The notes under the pieces are model-generated. The model saw only the letters and a program-made list of their open reading frames with translations, searched no databases and was not told the DNA's origin. Shown here piece after piece: positions 58,573 through 64,000 of a DNA stretch of 64,000 nt. The stretch comes from Microbacterium aerolatum (GTDB lineage Bacteria; Actinomycetota; Actinomycetes; Actinomycetales; Microbacteriaceae): contig NZ_BJUW01000003.1 of NCBI RefSeq assembly GCF_007988825.1, positions 248,001-312,000 of the forward strand. The letters are read 5' to 3'. The position numbers were made by a program, and so were the translations under genes. Position 1 is the first letter of the stretch, and every line of letters begins with the position of its first letter.

Positions 58573-59796
58573 ATGACGATGATCACGACCACCACAGAAG
58601 AGCGCGAGGCGATCCTCGGCGCCGTCCGCGAGTACGCCGAGACCGAGCTCGCCCCGTTCGCGTCCGAGCGCGACGAGCAGCACCTCTTCCCGCGTGAGGC
58701 GCTGCACCGCGCCGGCGACCTAGGGCTCGGGGGCATCTACGTCGGTGAGGAGTTCGGCGGCACGGGGCTCAGCCGCACCGACACCGTCGCGATCTTCGAG
58801 GAGCTCGCCAAGGGCGATCCGGCCGTTGCGGCCTACATCTCGATCCACAACATGGTCGCCTGGATGATCGACAGCTACGGCGATGACGCTCAGCGCGGAC
58901 AGTGGCTGCCGCGGCTGACCGCCATGTCCGAATTCGGCAGCTACTGCCTGACCGAGCCGGGAGTCGGTTCGGACGCCGCAGCTCTCGCGACCCGAGCCGT
59001 CCGCGACGGCGACGAGTACGAGATCAGCGGTGTGAAGCAGTTCATCTCCGGTGCCGGCGAGTCCGGCGTCTACATCGTCATGGCGCGCACCGGACGCCCT
59101 TCGACAGGCTCAGGGACCGGCAGCGGCGCAGGCGGCATCAGCGCCTTCCTCGTTCCGGCAGACGCCCCCGGCCTCAGCTTCGGCGCGCTCGAGAAGAAGA
59201 TGGGCTGGCATGCGCAACCGACGCGCCAGGTGATCCTGGACGGCGTCCGGGTGCCGGCATCCGCCATGCTCGGCGACGAAGGCCGCGGGTTCGCGATCGC
59301 GATGTCCGCCCTCAACGGCGGACGCCTCAACATCGCAGCCTGCTCGCTCGGCGGTGCGCAGTGGGCGCTCGACCGCGCGGTGCAGTACGTGCACGAGCGC
59401 GTGGCCTTCGGCGAGCCGCTCGCCGAGAAGCAATCGATCCTGTTCCAGATCGCCGACATGCGCACCGAGCTGCAGGCCGCGCGACTCATGGTCCGCGACG
59501 GGGCACAGGCCGTCGACGAGCAGGCACCGGATGCCACGATGCGCTGTGCGATGGCCAAGCGCTTCGCGACGGATGCCGGATTCGAGGTCGCCAACCGTGC
59601 GCTGCAGCTGCACGGCGGCTACGGCTACCTGCAGGACTACGGGATCGAGAAGGTGGTGCGCGATCTGCGCGTGCATCAGATCCTGGAGGGGACGAACGAG
59701 ATCATGCGACTCATCGTCGGACGCGAGATGCTGCGACCCGCAGGGTCTGCCAGCCTGCAGCGCAGCGGCGAAGACCGGATGAGGAGGGCATCATGA
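58573..59796 (+). CDS. acyl-CoA dehydrogenase, probably isobutyryl-CoA dehydrogenase
   Basis: 407 residues, three-domain FAD enzyme. FAD motifs are YCLTEPGVGSDAAAL and QFISGAGESGVYIVMA. The C-terminal GGYGYLQDYGIEKVVRDLRVHQILEGTNEIMRLIVGR carries the catalytic-base region. Placed between mmsA and mmsB it should oxidise isobutyryl-CoA to methacrylyl-CoA. At residues about 174-182 (RPSTGSGTG) it carries an in-frame copy of short repeat A, lengthening a surface loop between two beta-domain strands. Electrons would pass to ETF, whose beta gene lies at the right edge. Confidence 0.92.
   Translation: MTMITTTTEEREAILGAVREYAETELAPFASERDEQHLFPREALHRAGDLGLGGIYVGEEFGGTGLSRTDTVAIFEELAKGDPAVAAYISIHNMVAWMIDSYGDDAQRGQWLPRLTAMSEFGSYCLTEPGVGSDAAALATRAVRDGDEYEISGVKQFISGAGESGVYIVMARTGRPSTGSGTGSGAGGISAFLVPADAPGLSFGALEKKMGWHAQPTRQVILDGVRVPASAMLGDEGRGFAIAMSALNGGRLNIAACSLGGAQWALDRAVQYVHERVAFGEPLAEKQSILFQIADMRTELQAARLMVRDGAQAVDEQAPDATMRCAMAKRFATDAGFEVANRALQLHGGYGYLQDYGIEKVVRDLRVHQILEGTNEIMRLIVGREMLRPAGSASLQRSGEDRMRRAS
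59096..59118 (+). repeat. short repeat A (copy 7), inside the acyl-CoA dehydrogenase gene
   Basis: CCTTCGACAGGCTCAGGGAC, in the same frame as in hemB (PSTGSGT). Confidence 0.85.
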
Positions 59797-60680
59797 CACG
59801 CATCGCATTCCTCGGCCTCGGGCACATGGGGCTGCCGATGGCGCGGAATCTCGTCGCCGCGGGGCACGAGGTGCACGGTTTCGACCTGGTTCCTGCTGTT
59901 ATCGAGGCGGCGGGTGCGGCCGGCATCCCGATCGCGTCGAGCGGGGCGGATGCCGCGACCGACGCGGACGCGGTCATCACGATGTTCCCGGCCGGCAGGC
60001 ACGTCCTCGACGCCTATCAGGACGGGCTGCTGGCCGCTGCTCGTCCTGGCACGCTGTTCATCGAGTCGTCCACGATCGCCGTCCACGAAGCACAAGCCGC
60101 GCACGGACTGGCCGTCGAGGCCGGGCATCGCAACGTCGATGCGCCCGTCTCCGGCGGTGTCGTCGGAGCGGAGAACGGCACGCTCGCGTTCATGGTCGGC
60201 GGTTCAGAGGAAGATTTCGCGGTGGCTCTCCCGCTGCTCGAGGTGATGGGCAAGCGGATCGTGCACTGCGGCGGACCAGGCCTCGGGCAGGCCGCGAAGG
60301 TGTGCAACAACATGGTGCTCGCGGTGTCGCAGATCGCGGTCGCCGAGGCGTTCGTGCTGGGGGAGCGGCTGGGGCTCGAACACCAGGCGCTGTTCGACGT
60401 CGTCTCGCAGGCGTCGGGGCAGTGCTGGTCTCTGACCACCAACTGCCCGGTGCCGGGACCGGTGCCGACGAGCCCCGCGAACCGCAACTATCAGCCCGGG
60501 TTCGCCGGTGCTCTGATGGCAAAGGACCTCGGGCTCGCGCTGCAGGCCATCGAGCAGACCTCGACGGACGCGAAGATGGGCCGCCTCGCGCAGGAGCTGT
60601 ACGCCGCATTCGCCGCCGGCGACGGCGCCGGCCGCGACTTCTCCGGCATCATCACCGACATCCGCGACGGGCGCGTCTGA
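59793..60680 (+). CDS. mmsB: 3-hydroxyisobutyrate dehydrogenase
   Basis: 295 residues. NAD-dependent oxidation of 3-hydroxyisobutyrate to methylmalonate semialdehyde, the MmsA substrate. Cofactor motif FLGLGHMGLPMARNL, substrate motif DAPVSGGVVGAENGTLAFMVGG, catalytic lysine in GLGQAAKVCNNMVL and the C-terminal FAGALMAKDLGLAL. GAGGAGG lies before the ATG, which overlaps the previous stop (ATGA). Confidence 0.94.
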   Translation: MTRIAFLGLGHMGLPMARNLVAAGHEVHGFDLVPAVIEAAGAAGIPIASSGADAATDADAVITMFPAGRHVLDAYQDGLLAAARPGTLFIESSTIAVHEAQAAHGLAVEAGHRNVDAPVSGGVVGAENGTLAFMVGGSEEDFAVALPLLEVMGKRIVHCGGPGLGQAAKVCNNMVLAVSQIAVAEAFVLGERLGLEHQALFDVVSQASGQCWSLTTNCPVPGPVPTSPANRNYQPGFAGALMAKDLGLALQAIEQTSTDAKMGRLAQELYAAFAAGDGAGRDFSGIITDIRDGRV

Positions 60681-60685
60681 GGGGG

Positions 60686-60753
60686 CGTTTCGACTCGTCG
60701 CTGCGCTCCTCGCTCAACACGTTTCGTCTCGCTCCGCTCGCTCAACGACCCGC
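60686..60753 (-). repeat. intergenic repeat B (copy 13), minus orientation
   Basis: Full reverse copy just behind the mmsB stop; inverted relative to copy 14. Confidence 0.8.
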
Positions 60754-60786
60754 ACTGGAGTACTCCGGGGTGTCGGGCCTGACCCC

Positions 60787-60888
60787 GTCGTTGAGCGAAG
60801 GCGCGGATCTCCGGGGGTGCGGGTCGTTGAGCGAAGGCGCGGAGCGCCGCAGACGAAACGGGTTGAGCGAGCGCAGCGAGTCGAAACC
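60787..60888 (+). repeat. intergenic repeat B (copy 14) with a partial extra copy in front
   Basis: A partial copy CGTCGTTGAGCGAAGGCGCG at 60787 is followed by a full copy at 60819-60888. The 18-base piece TCGTTGAGCGAAGGCGCG is thus repeated in tandem, 36 bp apart. Confidence 0.75.
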
Positions 60889-60966
60889 TCGACAGCATCC
60901 CCGGTATCCCCGGCATCCCTGCCCCCCGGCATCCGGCAGACTGGACCCGAACGTGAGGAGTCATAG

Positions 60967-61743
60967 ATGACCGAGTACGAGACCATCCTTGTCGAGCAGC
61001 GCGGACGCGTCGGCTGGATCACCCTGAACCGCCCGCAGGCACTGAATGCACTGAACGGACAGGTCGCCGACGAGGTCACCGCCGCAGCGGTCGCCTTCGA
61101 CGAGGATGATGGCGTCGGCGCGATCGTCGTCACCGGATCCGAGAAGGCGTTCGCCGCAGGGGCCGACATCAAGGAGATGGAGGGCATGTCGGCATCCGAC
61201 ATGTTCGCCACCGATCACTTCGGGGCCTGGAACGATTTCGCCGGCGTCCGCACTCCGGTCATCGCGGCCGTCAGCGGCTTCGCCCTCGGCGGCGGATGCG
61301 AGCTGGCGATGATGTGCGACATCATCCTCGCCGCCGACACCGCGAAGTTCGGACAGCCCGAGATCAACCTCGGCGTGATCCCTGGAATGGGCGGCACGCA
61401 GCGTCTGATCCGCGCGATCGGCTATTACAAGGCCGCAGAGCTCATCCTCTCCGGCCGAATGATGGGGGCCGAGGAAGCAGAGCGAGCGGGGCTCGTATCG
61501 CGGGTGGTGCCGGCATCCGACCTGCTCGACGAGGCGACCAAGCTCGCCGAGACCATCGCGTCGAAGGGGCTGCCGTCGCTGTACGCGGCGAAGGCTTCGC
61601 TGGACACCGCGATGGAGACGACGCTCGCCGCAGGCCTCATACATGAGAAGAAGGCCTTCGCGGCTCTCTTCGACACCGAGGACCAGAAGGAGGGGATGGC
61701 GGCCTTCCGCGAGAAGCGCGAGCCGAACTTCACGCACCGGTAG
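60967..61743 (+). CDS. enoyl-CoA hydratase
   Basis: 258 residues, crotonase fold. Oxyanion-hole motifs are [12 protein letters not shown] and [15 protein letters not shown]. Both catalytic glutamates are present ([21 protein letters not shown] and AAELILSGR). It resembles EchA8-type short-chain hydratases. Placed after mmsB, it can hydrate methacrylyl-CoA to 3-hydroxyisobutyryl-CoA, though it may serve general beta-oxidation. GTGAGGAG lies 8 bases before the ATG. A repeat B pair separates it from mmsB. Confidence 0.92.
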   Translation: MTEYETILVEQRGRVGWITLNRPQALNALNGQVADEVTAAAVAFDEDDGVGAIVVTGSEKAFAAGADIKEMEGMSASDMFATDHFGAWNDFAGVRTPVIAAVSGFALGGGCELAMMCDIILAADTAKFGQPEINLGVIPGMGGTQRLIRAIGYYKAAELILSGRMMGAEEAERAGLVSRVVPASDLLDEATKLAETIASKGLPSLYAAKASLDTAMETTLAAGLIHEKKAFAALFDTEDQKEGMAAFREKREPNFTHR

Positions 61744-61760
61744 GTGTCGCCCGGCCAGAT

Positions 61761-61790
61761 GGCTGGCGGATCGCCGGTGTTCCGCCAGCC
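61761..61790. terminator. bidirectional terminator between enoyl-CoA hydratase and YdeI-like genes
   Basis: Perfect 10-bp stem GGCTGGCGGA / TCCGCCAGCC with a 10-nt loop, between convergent genes. Confidence 0.75.
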
Positions 61791-61824
61791 GTCCGTGCGA
61801 ACCTCCAGCTGTCCGTACGGCGGG

Positions 61825-62268
61825 TCAACCGCGCAGTGCGTCGAGCACCTTCTCCAGCCGCCGAGCCCGCGTCTCGTCCTGCTTCGCCTCGGCGATCTGC
61901 CGCGCCATCTCCTTGCGCTTCGACGGCGCGAGATTCTCGAATGACGCGCGGACGGCGGGGTCGGCATCCAACGCCTCGGCCAGCGTGGGCGGGATCTCGA
62001 TGACGCGTTCGTCCGCGTCGACGCGGATCGTCACCTCGACCTGCTCGTCGATCTCGACGCCCGCCTCGGCGCGCGCGGCTTTGCTGAATCCGATCAGGTT
62101 CTGCCCGCCCATGCGGGCCAGGCGCAGGCGGATGCTGCGATCGCCGAAGTCGACGACCACCGGAAACGCCTTGCCGGTGCCGAGCTCGGCGACCTGCTCG
62201 TCGGTGAGGACGATCGCCGCCGCGGGACCGCGACCTTCGAGTGTCGTGCGCAGATGCAGTTCGGGCAT
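61825..62268 (-). CDS. YdeI/OmpD-associated family protein with DUF1905 domain
   Basis: 147 residues: an N-terminal beta-barrel-like DUF1905 part (LEGRGPAAAIVLTDEQVAELGTGKAFPVVVDFG) and a C-terminal OmdA helical part (PPTLAEALDADPAVRASFENLAPSKRKEMARQIAEAKQDETRARRLEKVLDAL). Function unknown. It starts 10 bp behind the SRPBCC gene stop and is probably co-transcribed with it. Confidence 0.87.
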   Translation of the reverse strand: MPELHLRTTLEGRGPAAAIVLTDEQVAELGTGKAFPVVVDFGDRSIRLRLARMGGQNLIGFSKAARAEAGVEIDEQVEVTIRVDADERVIEIPPTLAEALDADPAVRASFENLAPSKRKEMARQIAEAKQDETRARRLEKVLDALRG

Positions 62269-62278
62269 GGCGATCAGA

Positions 62279-62737
62279 TTACGCGCGCCGGGCGCTGACC
62301 GAAACGGTCAGCACGTCGTTGCGCTCCTCGATCAGCCGGCGCATGTAGGCGCGCATGAAGAGCCGATCGACGAGTGCGCCGAGCGGGCCGAACGGCGAGC
62401 GGAACGTGATGATGTCGCGCATGAGCGTGCCCTCGGGATGCTCGATGAAGACGTGCTCATGATGGAAGGCGCCGAAGGGACCTTTGATCTGCCGGTCGCA
62501 GAAGCGGTGCGGCGGATTGATGTCGAAGACGACGGTGGTGAGCCGAAACGGGATGCCGAAATGACGTGCGCGCCAGGTGACTGTCGAGCCCTCGGTGAAG
62601 ACGCCGTCCGCGGGGCCCTGCACCATCGTTTCGCCGTAGCGCGCCATGGTCTCGACGTGGAGCGCCGGATCGAGGGAGGCGGCGAATACCGCGGCGGGTG
62701 CAGCGGGGATCACGCGGTCGAGCGTGAAGGTCGCCAT
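62279..62737 (-). CDS. SRPBCC (START-like) family protein
   Basis: 152 residues of the START/Bet v 1-like ligand-binding fold: ATFTLDRVIPAAPAAVFAASLDPALH at the N-terminus and TLMRDIITFRSPFGPLGALVDRLFMRAYMRRLIEERN at the C-terminus. It looks like the cyclase/ligand-binding group; the ligand is unknown. The ATG at 62737 is preceded by GGAGG; the longer frame would run into the MarR gene. Confidence 0.85.
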   Translation of the reverse strand: MATFTLDRVIPAAPAAVFAASLDPALHVETMARYGETMVQGPADGVFTEGSTVTWRARHFGIPFRLTTVVFDINPPHRFCDRQIKGPFGAFHHEHVFIEHPEGTLMRDIITFRSPFGPLGALVDRLFMRAYMRRLIEERNDVLTVSVSARRA

Positions 62738-62753
62738 CAGCAGACCTCCGCCG

Positions 62754-63290
62754 TCACAGCGGGTCGGGCAGCGGCCGCGGATCGGTGAAGTCGCCGGCAT
62801 CCCGGCGCAGACGCGCGACGATGCCGACGAGGTCGGCGGTGTCGGTCTCGCTGAGCCCGGGGCGGCTGAACACCTCGTCGTTGAGCGCATCCGTCGCGCG
62901 CTCGACGAGAGCCCGGCCGTCATCGGTGAGCGCCAGCATCGCAGCGCGTCCGTCGTGCGGGTGCGGTTCGCGGACGATCAGTCCGTCGCGGATGAGTCTT
63001 TCGGCGGTGCTCGTGACGGTCGTCGCGTGCACCTGCAGACGGGAGACGACGCTCGACAGCGGAAGGCGTCCCTGCCGGCTGAAGGCCAGCAGGCGCAGCA
63101 CCTCGAAGCGTGCGAACGACAACGCGAACGGCTTCAGCGCGGCATCCACTCGCGCGAGCAGAAGCTGCTGCGCACGCATGATCGAGATGACCGCGGTCAT
63201 GCCGCCAGCGGCATCCGTCCATCCGTGCGCGATCCACTGCCGTTTCGCCTCGGCGAGCGGATCGATCGGGAGCGGACGGGGGTTGGCCAT
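62754..63290 (-). CDS. MarR family regulator
   Basis: 178 residues. The winged helix is visible in FEVLRLLAFSRQGRLPLSSVVSRLQVHATTVTSTAERLIRDGLIVREPHPHDGRAAMLALTDDG. The ATG lies 7 bases behind TACCGT, so the message may be leaderless. First gene of a MarR-SRPBCC-YdeI run. A TGTATACA palindrome at 63339 lies in the divergent region shared with etfB. Confidence 0.88.
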   Translation of the reverse strand: MANPRPLPIDPLAEAKRQWIAHGWTDAAGGMTAVISIMRAQQLLLARVDAALKPFALSFARFEVLRLLAFSRQGRLPLSSVVSRLQVHATTVTSTAERLIRDGLIVREPHPHDGRAAMLALTDDGRALVERATDALNDEVFSRPGLSETDTADLVGIVARLRRDAGDFTDPRPLPDPL

Positions 63291-63297
63291 GCTGACT

Positions 63298-63303
63298 ACG
63301 GTA
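63298..63303 (-). promoter_or_regulatory. -10 box of the MarR gene
   Basis: TACCGT on the minus strand, 7 bases before the ATG at 63290. Confidence 0.4.
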
Positions 63304-63338
63304 TCGGGTGCGCCTCTGCGGCATTGACGGGCGCTTTG

Positions 63339-63346
63339 TGTATACA
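63339..63346. promoter_or_regulatory. TGTATACA palindrome between MarR and etfB
   Basis: Perfect 8-bp palindrome, identical to the one at 48067 before the prp regulator; about 50 bp upstream of the MarR start. Confidence 0.4.
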
Positions 63347-63445
63347 TAGCGACCGTCCCACCGGCTCAACGCCCGATGAAGTCTCGCCGATTGGCTACAT
63401 AACAATGCCTCCCGCTAGACTCGGCCCTGTCGTGAGGAGCATTCG

Positions 63446-64000
63446 ATGAAGATCTTCGTCCTGGTCAAAGAGGTGCCTGACACCTATGGCGATCGCAAGC
63501 TGAATCTCGAGACCGGATTGGCCGATCGTGGCGCCGGTGATGTGGTTCTGGATGAGATCACCGAGCGTGCTCTCGAGGTCGCTCTCTCCTTCGCGGACAA
63601 GAACGATGGCACCGAGGTGGTGGCCCTCGCGATGGCTCCGGAGTCGTCTACGGCATCCATCCGACGCGCTCTCGCGATCGGCGCGGGATCCGCTGTGCAT
63701 GTCGTCGACGAGGACCTCGCCGGCGCGGACCTGGGTCTGACGGCTGAGACGCTCGCTGCCGCGATCCGCCGCGCTGAGCCGGACCTGGTCATCACGGGAA
63801 ACCTCTCCACTGATGGCTCCGGTGGTGTGATCCCCGCGATGCTCGCCGAGCACCTGGGCTTCGCGCAGGCGACGGCACTGAACGCGGTCGAGATCACCTC
63901 CGAAGGCGTCTCGGGCACGCGCGCGGCGGACGACGGCAACCAGTCGGTGTCGGTCTCGTTCCCGGCGGTCATCTCGATCACCGAGGCGCTTCCGGATGCG
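63446..64000 (+). CDS. etfB: electron transfer flavoprotein beta subunit, 3' end outside window
   Basis: First 185 residues of a protein that is normally about 260 long; the frame is open to the window edge. MKIFVLVKEVPDTYGDRKLNLETG, DEITERALEVALSFADKNDGTEVVALAMAPESS and GNLSTDGSGGVIPAMLAEHLG are typical of EtfB, including its AMP-binding region. GAGGAG lies 8 bases before the ATG. ETF takes electrons from acyl-CoA dehydrogenases such as the one at 58.6 kb. etfA is expected just beyond the right edge. Confidence 0.93.
   Translation, partial: MKIFVLVKEVPDTYGDRKLNLETGLADRGAGDVVLDEITERALEVALSFADKNDGTEVVALAMAPESSTASIRRALAIGAGSAVHVVDEDLAGADLGLTAETLAAAIRRAEPDLVITGNLSTDGSGGVIPAMLAEHLGFAQATALNAVEITSEGVSGTRAADDGNQSVSVSFPAVISITEALPDA

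Noticed and set aside
1..64000. Numerous long open frames antisense or out of frame to the listed genes
   Set aside because: High GC keeps shadow frames open. They lack family motifs, ribosome-binding sites and consistent third-position bias, and nearly all overlap well-supported genes.
1..64000. tRNA, rRNA, CRISPR array, insertion sequence or prophage
   Set aside because: No cloverleaf with a T-arm motif, no regularly spaced repeats with unique spacers, and no transposase, integrase or phage structural gene was seen.

Overview
The window looks like a stretch of chromosome from a high-GC actinobacterium, most probably a Microbacterium or a close relative in the Microbacteriaceae. The basis is GC-rich third codon positions, HemB/HemL, RlmN and YkoEDC proteins of actinobacterial type, many genes whose start codon lies 6-8 nt behind a TANNNT box (leaderless transcripts), and strong use of the GGATGCC/GGCATCC motif. 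No phage genes, transposases, tRNAs, rRNAs or CRISPR arrays were seen. No gene-free gap exceeds about 300 bases.

Layout. 1-9.6 kb: heme genes hemB (cut by the left edge) and hemL, an ABC ATPase with an unusual acidic tail, a 3-hydroxyisobutyryl-CoA hydrolase-like gene, and an asymmetric heterodimeric ABC exporter. 9.6-16 kb: a D,D-carboxypeptidase, a TPP riboswitch driving the thiamine-precursor ECF transporter ykoEDC, and a three-gene operon (MmcQ/YjbR, APH-like kinase, DUF488). 16-24 kb: two SDRs, KDPG aldolase with a TSUP transporter, rlmN, a DUF4407 protein, a membrane protein and an aldo/keto reductase. 24-46 kb: a large sugar-catabolism region. It holds an rbsK-rbsD-gntR operon, a transaldolase-like aldolase, a complete non-phosphorylating L-fucose pathway (FucU mutarotase, dehydrogenase, lactonase, dehydratase, second dehydrogenase, hydrolase), an RbsABC-type importer, and a cluster of unassigned substrate (FGGY kinase, 2-hydroxyacid dehydrogenase, divergent AroE homologue, phosphotriesterase-like lactonase, cupin phosphoglucose isomerase). 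46-64 kb: a CGNR regulator, an EamA exporter, the methylcitrate operon prpDBC with a thiolase, a secreted ScyD-like protein, a double TetR regulator, the valine-degradation operon mmsA-acd-mmsB plus an enoyl-CoA hydratase, a MarR regulator, and etfB (cut by the right edge).

How the genes fit together. The valine genes convert isobutyryl-CoA to propionyl-CoA, which the neighbouring methylcitrate operon can turn into pyruvate and succinate. The hydrolase step is supplied by the gene at 4.5-5.5 kb. In the sugar region two operator families can be read directly. A yTGTmATTACAr palindrome lies in front of eda, rbsK/transaldolase, the epimerase/importer pair and the kinase/isomerase pair. A second motif (half-site GATGTyTG) lies in front of the fucose genes and the same importer. 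The importer promoter therefore carries both.

The most unusual feature is a short repeat (core TTCGACAGGCTCAGGGA). Six of its seven copies lie inside coding sequence, in frame, in four different proteins and in both orientations. A second, longer intergenic repeat family (about 70 bp) sits mainly between convergent genes, often as inverted pairs.
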